NCBI GenBank assembly: GCA_032433765.1
Contig: JAVIAB010000025.1
Span: 37,799,756-37,863,755, forward strand
Source: Megaustenia siamemsis
Taxonomy: Eukaryota > Mollusca > Gastropoda > Stylommatophora > Ariophantidae
DNA length: 64,000 nt
Direction of reading: 5' to 3'
The position numbers were made by a program, and so were the translations under genes. The stretch's first letter is position 1. Every line of letters starts with the position of its first letter. Shown here in pieces: positions 23,985 to 35,095 of this stretch. The notes below the pieces were generated by a model that did not search any database, had not been told where the DNA came from, and saw only the letters and a program-made list of their open reading frames with translations.

Positions 23985-25012
23985 GAGATGTGTTTATGTT
24001 TAGATGAGCGATGTGTTTATGTTTAGGTGAGAGATGTGTTTATGTTTAGATGAGAGATGTGTTTATGTTTAGGTGAGAGATGTGTTTATGTTTAGGTGAG
24101 AGATGTGTTTATGTTTAGGTGAGAGATGTGTTTATGTTTAGATGAGAGATGTGTTTATGTTTAGGTGAGAGATGTGTTTATGTTTAGATGAGAGATGTGT
24201 TTATGTTTTGATGAGGTATGTGTTTATATTTATATGAGAGATGTGTTTATGTTTAGATGAGAGATGTGTTTATGTTTAGGTGAGCGATGTGTTTATGTTT
24301 ATGTGAGAGATGTGTTTATGTTTAGGTGAGAGATGTGTTTATGTTTTGATGAGGTATGTGTTTATATTTAAATTAGAGATGTGTTTATGTTTAGGTGAGA
24401 GATGTGTTTATATTTCGGTGAGAGACGTGATTATGTTTAGGTGAGAGATGTGTTTATGTTTAGATTAGAGATGTGTTTATGTTTAGGTGAGAGATGTGTT
24501 TATGTTTAGGTGAGAGATGTGTTTATGTTTAGACGAGAGATGTGTTTATGTTTAGATGAGCGATGTGTTTATGTTTTGATGAGAGATGTGTTTATGTTTA
24601 GATGAGCGATGTGGTTATGTTTAGGTGAGAGATGTGTTTATGTTTAGATGAGAGATGTGTTTATGTTTAGGTGAGAGATGTGTTTATGTTTAGATGAGAG
24701 ATGTGTTTATGTTTTGATGAGGTATGTGTTTATATTTATATGAGAGATGTGTTTATGTTTAGATGAGAGATGTGTTTATGTTTAGGTGAGCTATGTGTTT
24801 ATGTTTATGTGAGAGATGTGTTTATGTTTAGGTGAGAGATGTGTTTATGTTTTGATGAGGTATGTGTTTATATTTATATGAGAGATGTGTTTATGTTTAG
24901 GTGAGAGATGTGTTTATGTTTAGATGAGAGATGTGTTTATGTTTAGATGAGAGATGTGTTTATGTTTAGGTGAGAGATGTGTTTATGTTTAGGTGAGAGA
25001 TGTGTTTATGTA
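23985..25012. repeat. 23-bp minisatellite, about 44 copies
   Basis: Unit GAGAGATGTGTTTATGTTTAGGT/GAT. A block containing TTTTGATGAGGTATGTGTTTATATTTATATG recurs near 24205, 24340, 24712 and 24850, showing higher-order duplications of several units. Confidence 0.96.
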
Positions 25013-25490
25013 TGAAGAAGAAGAATGATAGAAGAAGAGGAGGCGGATGAGGAAGAGTAGAAGAAGAAGAAGAAGAAGAAGAAGAGGTGGATGAGAAGAA
25101 GAAAAGAAAAATTTAAGAAGAAGAGGCGGATGAAGAAGAATAAGAATGAAAAAAGAAGAAGAGGCGGATGAAGAAGAATAAGAATGAAAAAGAAGAAGAG
25201 GCGGATGAGGAAGAAGAATTTAAGGAGAAGAAGGGGCGGACAAGGGAGAAGAACAATGAAAGAAGAAGAAGAGGAGTCGAATGAGGAAGAAGAAGAAAAA
25301 TGAAAGAAAAGAGGCGGATGAGGAAAAAGAAGAATGAAAAAAGAAGAAGAGGCTGATGAGGAAGAACAAAGAAGAGGAATTAAAGAAGAAGAAGTGGCAG
25401 ACGAGGAAGAAGAAGAAAAATGAAAGAAGAAGAAGAAGAGGCGGACGTAGAAGAAGAAGAAAAATGAAAGAATAAGAAGATGAAATGTCA
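25013..25490. repeat. GAA-rich minisatellite with GAGGCGGATGA units
   Basis: Almost pure purine on the + strand, repeats of about 40-50 bp built from GAAGAAGAAGAGGCGGATGAGG+AAGAAGAAAAATGAAA, written in two parts. It has no coding value on either strand. Confidence 0.93.
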
Positions 25491-26004
25491 ATACAAAAAG
25501 ACACCAATACAACTTTAATTATGTAAAGCAACGAAGAGTAAGATATTGTGTAATTCAAACAGACAACAGTAGAGATGAGACAACGTTATCAACGGTTTGA
25601 GAATCACTGGTCTATTGTGAACGATAATCAGGACGGGAGATTAATTTTGTCTGCAGTAGGTGGCGCTGTGGCTCTGGTAGGTGATCACGCGTGGCTTAAG
25701 TGTAAACTGAACTAAGGTCGTTAAGGAGAACGCTGGAATCTGCGCCTACAGAGGGCGTTTGGCTTCAGCTAAAAGGGCACAGAGAATTCGTTTACTTACC
25801 AGAACGTGTGTACTGGTGGCTCGGGGTAACAGAGTAATAGTTATGTCCATCTGTTATTATTGTGGAGTAAGTAACATGGACATTACAGTCTAGAATGAGT
25901 GTGCTGGTAGGTTGAGGTAACACAGAGTAATAGTTATGTCCATCTATTATTATTGTGGAGTAATATGGACATTACAATCCAGAACGAGTGTGTGGTGTGG
26001 CTGT
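25491..26004. other. Spacer with a 90-bp direct duplication
   Basis: AGAGTAATAGTTATGTCCAT and TTATTGTGGAGTAA...ATGGACATTACA occur at about 25800..25889 and 25889..25980. A diverged third copy is at 27322..27390. GTAGGTGGCGCTGTGGCTC at 25655 is GC-rich and unassigned. Confidence 0.7.
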
Positions 26005-26560
26005 TGGCTGATTATGTCTCTCCAAAACTTTCGATCACGACAGTTATTTATCATTTCTGTTGTTGACCTTCTGCCAAGCCATTCTCTTAAGCTGTCTGGT
26101 ATCTTCTCTTTGCTTCCCTCTATCTCTTCGTCCCTCAATTTTTTTCACTTGTTACCAATATATTCCAGCTGTTCTCTTCTCATTACATGGTCAAAAAATG
26201 ATGATTGTTTCTTCCTAATATTGGAAATTAGCTCTCTTTTTGCTTTGACCTCTTTCAGAACGTTTTCATTACTCTTATTAGCTGTCCATTGTATTCTCAA
26301 CATTCTTCTTTAGAACCACATTTCTACAGACTCCAGTGATTTTCTTGTCTGTTGTCCTATTGTCCATGCTTCACATCCATATGTTGAGACTGGCTCTACA
26401 TAACATTTAAGAACTCGTTTTCTTGTTTCTATTGTCAATAATGGATAGCACAGTATTTTCCTCATTTTCTGGAAAGCTGCTTTTGCCTGAGCCATTCTGC
26501 ATCTCACCTCTTTTGTACATCTTCCGTCTGAGGTTAACAAAGTTCCCAAACATTTAAATT
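26005..26560 (-). pseudogene. LINE RT C-terminal fragment interrupted by a SINE
   Basis: Minus strand: YLGTLLTSDGRCTKEV-type opening, MAQAKAAFQKMRKILCYPLL, RVLKCYVEPVSTYGCEAWTI, ESVEMWF (stop), RRMLRIQWTANKSNE, REQLEYI, DSLREWLGRRSTTEMINNCR. It is nearly identical to the longer copy at 28995..30182. At 26560 it breaks where a tRNA-like sequence begins; the 29 kb copy continues there. Confidence 0.87.
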
Positions 26561-26567
26561 AATTTAC

Positions 26568-26646
26568 CTGGTGCAGCCGGGATTTGAACCCGCAACCTCT
26601 CTATCTCGAGGCCAACATCTTGCCTTGAGACCAGCCTGTCCCCCCA
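26568..26646 (-). mobile_element. tRNA-like SINE head
   Basis: Minus strand reads GGCTGGTCTCAAGGCA (A-box) and GGGTTCAAATCCCGGCTGCA (B-box with T-loop and a good T-stem) at normal tRNA spacing. The acceptor-stem halves do not pair, so it is a tRNA-derived element rather than a functional tRNA. It splits a LINE fragment and is followed to the right by a second SINE-like repeat. Confidence 0.6.
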
Positions 26647-26694
26647 AGGTGCTTCTATATAACCCTAAAATCTCGAGAGAATATCCGAAGAGAA

Positions 26695-27062
26695 TCCTGA
26701 CCTCGGTGCACGAACTCCGTAGTATGGCCTAGAATCAACGGTGTGGGTAGGGTTTTTTGCTGACATTTTTGCATAAACTGCGGTCAAAATGATGGCCAAC
26801 TTTTTCCGATTTAAACTGCCAAGGGATTTTTAACGTGCGCGAGTGCACACGGGATCTCCTATTTATTGCCGTTATCAGAGAGGGTCAGATATAGGATCTC
26901 ACTATCGAGAGATCAGGGGAGGGTAACATCGTAAAGAAACCACCGATTAATTTGTCCATGTTTTTCAACAAAATCATCACCGCTTATGGTGGGATTTGAT
27001 CCTGGGTCCTTCCTGTCGTGAGGCTGACGTCATACCTCTAGACCACCCAATCCCCACCTGTT
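26695..27062 (-). mobile_element. tRNA-derived SINE-like repeat, copy 2
   Basis: Collinear with 15838..16212 over about 360 bp (CTCCGTAG.A.GGCC, TTTTTAACGTGCGCGAGTGC, GGATCTCACTA, TGTCGTGAGGCTGACGTC). Minus-strand head: GGTGGTCTAGAGGTATGACG (A-box region) and CCAGGATCAAATCCCACC (B-box relic). Confidence 0.75.
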
Positions 27063-27630
27063 TCAATGTCCTGAGCTCACTGACATCAGGACAACACTAT
27101 TTCCCCAAAGACCCTCCAAATGGAATACTCTGTACGGAACAACAGCAGAACTTAAAAATACCTGCAGATACTTCTACATGGCATTGGGCCGAAGGGCATC
27201 AGCTCAAAGGTCACTGGATCCATAACAACAACACCAACACCACCCAATCAACTTCCACCCCCCCCCCACCTCCCAAATCAACTCATCTAAAATATCAGTA
27301 GAAAAACAAACGGTGATTTGAATAGGAGGTAACACATGGCAAACAGTTGTGCCCATCCATCACTATTGCTGAGCAACATGGACATGACAATGATAAAGGA
27401 TCATACAAATAAACATCTATATATGTCGATTCTAGCACTTCCGCGGCGTCCGCTCAGCACCACCATTCTGTTTCAGTCCTTGATGTAGTCGTCGGTGTGT
27501 TCTGTTATTGTTTGCAGCAAAGCGATGATGCTTTCAATCTTTCGGGCCCGATGTATCCGACTTTAGCAAAGAAACACAAACGTACTCGCATAGAACACGT
27601 TGCTAGTTTACGTTATTGTCGTTGAGGATT
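27063..27630. other. Unique spacer
   Basis: A weak C-rich run at 27255-27275 and a diverged copy of the 25.8-kb duplication at 27322-27390. No gene recognised. Confidence 0.5.
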
Positions 27631-27637
27631 CGTAACT

Positions 27638-28057
27638 TTTCCCTCCCTCCCTCCCTCCCTCCCTCCCTCCCTCCCTCCCTCCCTCCCTCCCTCCCTCCCT
27701 CCCTTCCTTCCTTCCTTCCTTCCTTCCTTCCTTCCTTCCTTCTTCCTTCCTTCCTCCCTCCCTACCTTCCTTCCTTCCTTCCTTGCCTCAATCCCTCTCT
27801 TCCTTTCTTCCTCTCCCCCTTCCTTCCTTCCTTCCTTCCTTCCTTCCTTCCTTCCTTCCTTCCTTCCTTCCTTCCTTCCTTCCTTCCTTCCTTCCTTCCT
27901 TCCTTCCTTCCTTGCCCTCAATCCCTCTCCCCTTCCTTCTTTCCTTCCTCTCCCCCTCCCTCCCTCCCTTCCTTCCTTCCTTCCTCTCCCCTTCCTTCCT
28001 TCCTTCCTCTCCCCCTCCCTTCCTTCCTTCCTCTCCCCTCCCTCCCTTCCTTATTGA
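27638..28057. repeat. (CCCT)n/(CCTT)n polypyrimidine tract
   Basis: About 420 bp of almost uninterrupted pyrimidine on the + strand. It begins as CCCT and turns into CCTT with short CTCAATCCCTCT breaks. It resumes at 28217..28300. Pro/Ser/Leu-rich and Gly/Arg/Lys/Glu-rich frames here are artefacts. Confidence 0.96.
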
Positions 28058-28061
28058 GTTA

Positions 28062-28216
28062 TTGAGTTATTTGCGGGTCATCATCATTGCACTCCGAACA
28101 TGTCCATAGGTGCTCAGATCCCCTCCTCAGCAATTCCCTCAGTGACCAGCGACTGACGACTCCAGTTCTATGTTGGTTGATAAGTCTTCTTACACGGCCA
28201 CCAAGTTTCTCATTTC
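28062..28216 (-). pseudogene. Dispersed TE-like coding tail (RRLINQHRTGVVSRW), copy 1
   Basis: Minus strand: GGRVRRLINQHRTGVVSRWS, LRELLRRGSEHLWTCSECND, DDPQITQ, then stop. It is nearly identical to the plus-strand copy at 57858..58020. Two copies in unrelated surroundings indicate a mobile element; no family recognised. Confidence 0.65.
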
Positions 28217-28300
28217 CCTTCCTTCCTTGCCCCCATTCCTCCCTTCCTTCCTTCCTTCCTTCCTTCCTACCTTCCTTGCCCCCATCCCTTCCTCCCTCCA
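28217..28300. repeat. (CCTT)n tract
   Basis: Continuation of the polypyrimidine array on the other side of the inserted TE tail, so the tail appears to have split it, or both are one complex array. Confidence 0.85.
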
Positions 28301-28855
28301 GTCCTCCATCTCCACGCCCCTCCCTTATGTCTATCTCTCCATCCAAGCCAACACACAGATAATCATTTATGACTCTATCAGATAATATCTGGCTGCCAGG
28401 ACGGAGCCAACAGGCCAGACAAATTACCTCGCATCCTCCAATTTCCAACTCCCCTCTCCCTCTTCATGATCACAGACCTCAAATCTAGCATCGTCCTCCC
28501 ACCCTCCCACCCTCCATTTCGCGCGGACTGTTATAAGATTAAATAACACAAACAATTACTTCCCTTTACAAAGACCTTTTTTCCCCCACAGAAATACCAA
28601 AAATAACTTATCTTTTCCTTGATGTAAAGCGATTCGTATCAATCTGCTGTTGATAAAACTAAACATGTGTGATCAACACTGATTTATGATTGTTGATTCT
28701 TGTTTAACACATGCAGAGAGAAGCGGAGAAATGAAAACAAAGATGGCGTGGTCACGTATACAGAACGTATACAAAACAAGGAGATAAGCTTAATCTGTTA
28801 ACGCAATTAAAAAAATATATATAATATTCATTTGATTATAAAATGGTTATGATTT
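28301..28855. other. Unique spacer
   Basis: Nothing recognised. Confidence 0.45.
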
Positions 28856-28857
28856 CT

Positions 28858-28994
28858 CAAACGCTTCGGTATCACTGCGAACGAATGGAAATCCATAATT
28901 GTTCAACTGCCCGCGCCAGTGGAATCATCCGAATTATCATCTCATCGAATATCCAAACAAAGAAAGGAAGTTGCAGTCCCTATCGTAGCACACA
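28858..28994 (+). mobile_element. Dispersed repeat X, left half (split by a LINE)
   Basis: CGGTATCACTGCGAACGAAT, AATCCATAATTGTTCAACTG and GTGGAATCATCCGAATTA match 52512..52650. The sequence continues on the far side of the LINE at 30183. Confidence 0.75.
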
Positions 28995-30182
28995 CATCAT
29001 CATCAAGTACCGTGCCTACTGGCGTAGGTGATCATGTCTCTCCACAATTTTCGATCTCGGCAGCTATTTATCATTTCTGTTGTTGACCTTCTGCCAAGCC
29101 ATTCTCTGTCAAACTGTCTGTTATTTTTCTCTTTGCTTCCTTCTATCTCTTCGTCCCTCAATTTTTCCAGTTGTTACAATATATTCCAGCTGTTCCCTTC
29201 TCATTACATGGCCAAAAAATGATGATTGTCTCTTCCTAACATTGGAAATTAGCTCTCTTTTTGTTTTGGCCTCTTTCAGAACTTTTTCATTACTCTTCTT
29301 AGCTGTCCATGGTATTCTCAACATTCTTCTGTAAAACCACATTTCTACAGACTCCAGTGATTTTATTGTCTGTTGTCCTATTGTCCATGATTCGCATCCA
29401 TATGTTAAGACTGGCTCTATATAACATTTAAGAACTCTTTTTCTTGTTTCTATTGTCAAAAATGGATTGCATAGTATCTTCCTCATTTTTTAGAAAGCTG
29501 CTTTTGCCTGAGCCATTCTGCATCTCACCTCTTTTGTACATCTTCCGTCTGAGGTTAACAAAGTTCCCAAATATTTAAATTCATTTACCTTTTTTAATAT
29601 TGTTCCACTTGTCTTTATTTTCCACCGAGGTGATGTCTTTTTCTCTGTTGTTACCATTACCTCTGTCTTTTTGCTATTAAGGCTGAGTCCTTTATTTTTG
29701 CTTCCTTTCACTATAATGTCCAACATTTCTTGTAACTCATTTTCACTCTTAGCGATTAAGACTGTATCATCAGCATACCTTAGATTATTTATATTATGAC
29801 CCCCAATTGTTATTCCGGGCATGTCCCTTATGGATCTTAAAATAATCTCACTATAAATATTAAACAAATCTGGTGACAGCACACAACCTTGTCTAACACC
29901 CCAATTGGTTTCCAGTTCTTATGGCCGCTGTTTGTTGCCAATACATGTTCTTTATTATTCTTAGATCTTTGCTGTCTACGTTTATGCTTTCTAAAATTGT
30001 GATTATTTCTTGGTGCTTTATTTTATCAAATGCCTTGGTGTAATCTATGAAACATAGGTATAGATCTGTTTTCACCTCTATGGCTCTTTCTACTAAAGAT
30101 CTTATGATATAAATGGCATCGCTTGTTCCTTTATCTCTAACAAAACCACACTGTTCATCGCTAATTTCTGGACTGATTTTGA
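28995..30182 (-). pseudogene. 5'-truncated LINE with RT core (YADD), nested in repeat X
   Basis: Minus strand, 5' to 3': EISDEQCGFVRDKGTSDAIY (RT), FIDYTKAFDKIKHQE with catalytic Asp, a frameshift near 29900, GVRQGCVLSPDLFNIY, NLRYADDTVLIAKSENELQE with the YADD box near 29775, KKVNEFKYLGTLLTSDGRC, YGCESWTIGQQTIKSLE, RRMLRIPWTAKKSNEKVL, SSFFGHVMRREQLEY. It ends TACTTGATGATGATG at 29010..28995. One stop (near 29490) and at least two frameshifts; dead but little diverged. The host sequence around it is a single split repeat, so the insertion is clear. Confidence 0.9.
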
Positions 30183-30445
30183 CACAGCACAAGTCAAAAG
30201 ACATACGGCGTTTCCGCACTGAATTGAACGCATTTGAACAGCCCTTCGTCATACAATATCCTCATTCATCGTAAGCAATCTGAATATAGAAACACCATTC
30301 GGATGAAACACACAGCTCACGGTGTGCAGAGAGCACTACACAGTAGCTCCGGTAGCAGGCCGGAGTGGAATATGAGGAAACTACAACAAGGAACTGAGAC
30401 AGTGACTCAAAGATTCCATGTCGACTATCGGCCATATTGACCGGA
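30183..30445 (+). mobile_element. Dispersed repeat X, right half
   Basis: CACAGCACAAGTC, TCATACAATATCCTCATTCA, GAATATAGAAACACCATTCG and ACACAGCTCAC correspond in order to 52655..52790. A short GCACA-type target duplication is seen at both LINE edges. Confidence 0.72.
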
Positions 30446-30451
30446 AGTGCA

Positions 30452-30592
30452 AATATAAAATATCATCATCAAGTTCTATTCCCGCTGGTGTTGGTGATCA
30501 TGTCTCTCCACAACTTTCCATCTCGACACTTATTTATCAGTTTTTCTGTTGCTAACCTTCCGCCAAGCCATTCTCTTAAGTTATGATTCCTC
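30452..30592 (-). pseudogene. LINE 3' terminus, about 140 bp
   Basis: Same terminal block as 28995..29110 (minus): CTTAAGAGAATGGCTTGGCG, GGTTAGCAACAGAAAAACTG, TCGAGATGGAAAGTTGTGGA, GAGACATGATCACC, ending ATGATGATATTT. Confidence 0.82.
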
Positions 30593-30880
30593 ATCCAATT
30601 TCTCTATTCTCACTCCAAGATTCAGAATTACCTCCTCCGATTTCTCGATTCTCACTCCAAGATTCAGAATTTCCTCCTCCGATTTCTCGATTCTCACTCC
30701 AAGATTCAGAATTTCCTCCTCCAATTTGTCGATTCTCACTTCAAGATTCAGAATTTCCTCCTCCGATATCTCGATTCTCACTCCAAGATTCAGAATTTCC
30801 TCCCTCAATTTCTCGATTCTCATTTCAAGATTCAGAAATGCTGAGTTTATTTCTCGATTCTCACTCCAAGATTCCGAATG
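30592..30880. repeat. 42-bp minisatellite, about 7 copies
   Basis: Unit GAATTTCCTCCTCCGATTTC+TCGATTCTCACTCCAAGATTCA. Period 42 keeps all frames open, giving spurious proteins on both strands. Confidence 0.95.
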
Positions 30881-30904
30881 ACCTATTCCAACTTCCAGAC
30901 TCCT

Positions 30905-31152
30905 ACTCCAAGATCCACAACACCTTACTACAACACCTTTACAACAACACCTTTACAACAACACCTTTACTACAACACCTTATTACAACACCTTTACTAC
31001 AACACCTTTACTACAACACCTTACTACAACACCTTTACTACAACACCTTTACTACAACACCGTTACTACAACACCTTACTACAACACCTTTACTACAACA
31101 CCTTTACTACAACACCTTAACTACAACACCTTAACTACAACACCTTTACTAC
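30905..31152. repeat. 14/15-bp minisatellite (CTACAACACCTTTA)
   Basis: About 17 copies of TACTACAACACCTT/TTACTACAACACC; TTT/TT differences give 14 or 15 bp. Confidence 0.95.
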
Positions 31153-31247
31153 AATTCATGCATTCCAACTTCAAGATCCAGCCACCCCACTTCTGTTTTC
31201 CCATTTTCCACTTCACGATTCATTTCATGAAAAGAAAAAAAAAAACA

Positions 31248-31249
31248 CT

Positions 31250-31286
<37 letters not shown>

Positions 31287-31302
31287 CCCCCCCCCCCCCC
31301 AG
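31248..31302. repeat. (CT)n then (C)n
   Basis: CT about 17 times followed by a C-run of about 18. Confidence 0.97.
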
Positions 31303-32130
31303 TTGTAAAAATACAATCTAAATATGTCAGGAGCCGGCACGCTAACATCAACCCCAAACATTCATCACACAGTTCTGCCTTCATTTATCACCTGCCTCTT
31401 AAACAACCACTGTATTAATTTTTCTATAAACACCCTCACTATTTCCATCTCTATCTCTGTTTTCCATATTTTGCCGCGACCGACATAAAGAAGTAGCAAT
31501 GCGGTAAGGCATACACAACCTGTGCATTATTTAGCCCGATAAAGACATTTATTCTCTCCACATTTCACTTCGTGATGTTTATGCCTGCACCTGAGTTCCA
31601 TAAGGCCAACTTTTGTTTGTTTCTAATTTTTATCGCGCGCTATTTATAGCTCAAAGTGGAAAATTCTTTGTCCAGTGCTACAGCACAGCCGATGCTAGAT
31701 TTACTAAGGCATGCGGGCATAATATAACACTGGAAAATCCACCAATAAGCGTGACGTGTTCAAATATAGGAGATACAGACGGATGAGTTAACTCTACTCA
31801 CAACACCTGCTCGCAAAGATGGACACGTCATGCTAATTGGTCGTTTTCCAGGAAATCACTCTCCGCCTGCAGGCCTGTGTAAGTCTATAGTTGGCTGTGT
31901 TTGAAGGGTTTGTTTTTAGTTCGTGGGTTTAATGTTAGGGAGCGCTGATCGCTGACAGCGACGGAAATAGCGACCATTAGGTTTTGTGACGAGCGTCTTT
32001 AAGAGTCTGTGACATGTGACATGAGTGGCGCGAGATAGGGGAACATCCCGACTGCAGTGATACTGATTCAATGAACAGAACAAAAGAGAACAGAGCAGAA
32101 CAGAATATAAAATAAACACAACATGGTATT
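31303..32130. other. Unique spacer, nothing recognised
   Basis: The longest repeat-poor stretch of intron 1. No exon-like open frame with family resemblance on either strand. Confidence 0.5.
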
Positions 32131-32191
32131 AAGCAGCTAAACCTTTAGAGAGACGAGATAAGCTTCGAGTTTCGGCAATTGCCTTCATCAG
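32131..32191 (-). repeat. Short dispersed motif with hammerhead-like core, copy 2
   Basis: Minus strand: CTGATGA, AGGCAATTGCC (3-4 bp hairpin), GAAAC, then about 30 nt and GGTTTAGCTGCTTAA. Of the three copies this best fits the CTGATGA-stem II-GAAAC core. Stems I and III are not convincing by eye. Confidence 0.5.
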
Positions 32192-32339
32192 ATATAAGCA
32201 AAGAAATAAAAAAAAACACAAAAGAAAAGAAAGAAATTGTAAAGCATAACAAGTAGGCAAGTACCTCTCTAAAAATGGCGGAATATGAAGTGTCTGAAGA
32301 GATCCGAATTGGCTGGGGAGCGATAAACTCTCTTTCTCA

Positions 32340-32530
32340 CTTCTATTGAATAGCTGGAGATAGAGAGACGCAAAGAGAAAAGATACTAGATAGCTTAAGA
32401 GAATGGCTTGGCAAAAGGTCAAGAACAGAAATGATAAATAACTGTCAAGATTGAGAGTTGTGGAGAGACATGATCACCTACACCAGCAAACACTGTACTT
32501 GATGATGATGATGATGATGATGACGACGAC

Positions 32531-32572
<42 letters not shown>

Positions 32573-32600
32573 AGTGATGATGATGATGACGATTATAAGA
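32340..32600 (+). pseudogene. LINE 3' terminus with (GAT)n tail
   Basis: REKILDSLREWLGKRSRTEM, INNCQD, WRDMITYTS; then (GATGATGAT/GAC)n from 32502 to about 32592. Same family as 28995..30182. Confidence 0.85.
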
Positions 32601-32649
32601 CACAACTTCATCTAGTCCCGTTGATTCTACAACAGAAGTTTGTGTATTT

Positions 32650-34125
32650 TATTTTCCTGGAAAGATACAGATGAGTCAGTTAACTAAAGTATCGGTGTCA
32701 TTGCTGGAAAGATACAGATGAGTTAATTAACGAAAGTATTGGTGACATTACTGGAAAGATACAGATGAGTTAATTAACGAAAGTATTGGTGACATTACTG
32801 GAAAGATACAGATGAGTCAGTTAACTAAAGTGTCGGTGACATTACTGGAAAGATACAGATGAGTCAGTTAACTAAAGTGTCGGTGACATTACTGGAAAGA
32901 TACAGATGAGTCAGTTAACTAAAGTGTCGGTGACATTACTGGAAAGATACAGATGAGTCAGTTAACTAAAGTGTCGGTGAAATTACTGGAAAGAAACAGA
33001 TGAGTCAGTTAACTAAAGTATCGGTGTCATTACTGGAAAGATACAGATGAGTCAGTTAACTAAAGTGTCGGTGACATTACTGGAAAGATACAGATGAGTT
33101 AATTAACTAAAATATTGGTGACATTACTGGAAAGATACAGATGAGTCAATTAACTAAAGTATTGGTGACATTACTGGAAAGATACACATGAGTCAGTTAA
33201 CTAAAGTGTCGGTGACATTACTGGAAAGATACAGATGAGTCAGTTAACTAAAGTGTCGGTGACATTACTGGAAAGATACAGATGAGTCAGTTAACTAAAG
33301 TGTCGGTGACATTACTGGAAAGATACAGATGAGTCAGTTAACTAAAGTGTCGGTGACATTACTGGAAAGATACAGATGAGTCAGTTAACTAAAGTGTCGG
33401 TGACATTACTGGAAAGATACAGATGAGTCAGTTAACTAAAGTATCGGTGACATTACTGGAAAGATACAGATGAGTCAGTTAACTAAAGTATCGGTGACAT
33501 TACTGGAAAGATACAGATGAGTCAATTAACGAAAGTATCGGTGACATTACTGGAAAGATACAGATGAGTCAATTAACGAAAATATCGGTGTCATTACTGG
33601 AAAGATACAGATGAGTTAATTAACTAAAGTATCGGTGTCATTACTGGAAAGATACAGATGAGTCAATTAACTAAAGTATTGGTGACATTACTGGAAAGAT
33701 ACAGATGGGTTAATTAACTAAAGTATCGGTGTCATTACTGGAAAGATACAGATGAGTCAATTAACGAAAGTATCGGTGTCATTACTGGAAAGATACAGAT
33801 GAGTCAATTAACTAAAGTATTGGTGACATTACTGGAAAGATACAGATGAGTCAATTAACTTATGTATTAGTGACATTACTGGAAAGATACAGATGAGTTA
33901 ATTAACTAAAATATCGGTGTCATTACTGGAAAGATACAGATGAGTTAATTAACTAAAGTATCGGTGTCATTACTGGAAAGATACAGATGAGTCAATTAAC
34001 TAAAGTATTGGTGTCATTACTGGAAAGATACAGATGAGTCAATTAACGAAAGTATTGGTGTCATTACTGGAAAGATACAGATGAGTTAATTAACGAAAGT
34101 ATTGGTGACATTACTGGAAAGATAA
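32650..34125 (+). repeat. 47-bp minisatellite, about 31 copies, next to LINE YADD segment
   Basis: ATTACTGGAA recurs at 47 bp (33311, 33358). Unit ACATTACTGGAAAGATACAG+ATGAGTCAGTTAACTAAAGTGTCGGTG. The last unit runs directly into AGCAATAACCTAATATATGC, that is ...ITGKISNNLIYADDTVL, so the unit's ITGK part appears to be LINE coding sequence just before the RT YADD box. Confidence 0.93.
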
Positions 34126-34905
34126 GCAATAACCTAATATATGCTGATGATACTGTACTACTAGCAGAACATCCTCAAGATCTACAACAATTACTTGATG
34201 ATATAAACGTGACAAAGCAACAAATATGGATTAAATATGAATATCAAAAAGATTCAAACAGTGATCATAAACAAAGATGATACTCAAAACCTATAAGTGG
34301 ATATCAAAGTTGAAGGAATAGACCTGGAGACAGTTCAGAGCTACAACTACCTTGGACATACTATAACCAGTGATGGAAAATGTACAACTGAAATAAACAA
34401 AAGAATAGGAATAACAAAAAGTAATTTTAATGTCATGAAAAATATACTAACGTCAAAACAAATAACACCAGGGCTAAAACTAAGAATAGCAAAATGTTAC
34501 ATCTTCTCAACATTCCTATATGGTGCAGAAACATGGACATTAGACAATAAAACAGAACAGAGAATTGAAGCCTTTGAAATGTGGATATATAGAAAAATAG
34601 GTAGAATTGGATGGAAAGAAAAGAAAACAAACGATGAAGTCTTAAAACAACTAAAAATTAAAAGTGAACTACTAGGCACAATTCAAACAAGACAAATGAG
34701 ATTTTTGTGCCATGTTAAAAGACACAACAGCCTACTAAAGTAATTCTGGAGGGAAAATACAAGGTAAAAGAGGCAGAGGCAGACCACGACCAACAGGGAC
34801 GATCTACATCAAAAGATGGACAAATCAGCCTATGACAACCTGCACCATCAAAGCAAGATACAGAATGACGCTCCATGGTAGCCAACCTTCGCTGCGGAGA
34901 TAGCA
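34110..34905 (+). pseudogene. LINE RT fragment with YADD box and C-terminus
   Basis: LIYADDTVLLAEHPQDLQQL at 34135; frames break near 34220; then VDIKVEGIDLETVQSYNYLG, HTITSDGKCTTEINKRIGIT, MKNILTSKQITPGLKLRIAK, YGAETWTLDNKTEQRIEAFE, KTNDEVLKQL and RFLCHVKRH with a stop. It is followed by a GRGRPRPT-type segment and the (GAT)n tail. Same family as 5205, 5720, 59670 and 60425. Confidence 0.88.
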
Positions 34906-35095
34906 GTCGATGATGATGATGTTGTTGATGATGATGTTGATGATGTTGTTGATGATGATGTTGATGATGATGTTGATGATGTTGTTGATGATGATGTTGA
35001 TGATGATGTTGATGATGATGATGATGTTGATGTTGTTGATGATGATGTTGATGATGATGTTGATGATGATGATGATGTTGATGATGATGTTGATC
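34905..35095. repeat. (GATGATGTT)n, expanded LINE tail
   Basis: Nine- to twelve-bp units directly continuing from the LINE's terminal TCGATGATGATGATG. His/Gln-, Asn/Ile- and Met/Leu-rich frames are artefacts. Confidence 0.95.

Noticed and set aside
26568..26646. Functional tRNA gene
   Set aside because: A- and B-box are good but acceptor-stem halves do not pair and it lies in a SINE/LINE setting.
27613..28448. Basic/acidic (KEGRKEGR) and Pro/Ser (PSFLPSF) frames
   Set aside because: Polypyrimidine tract in all frames.
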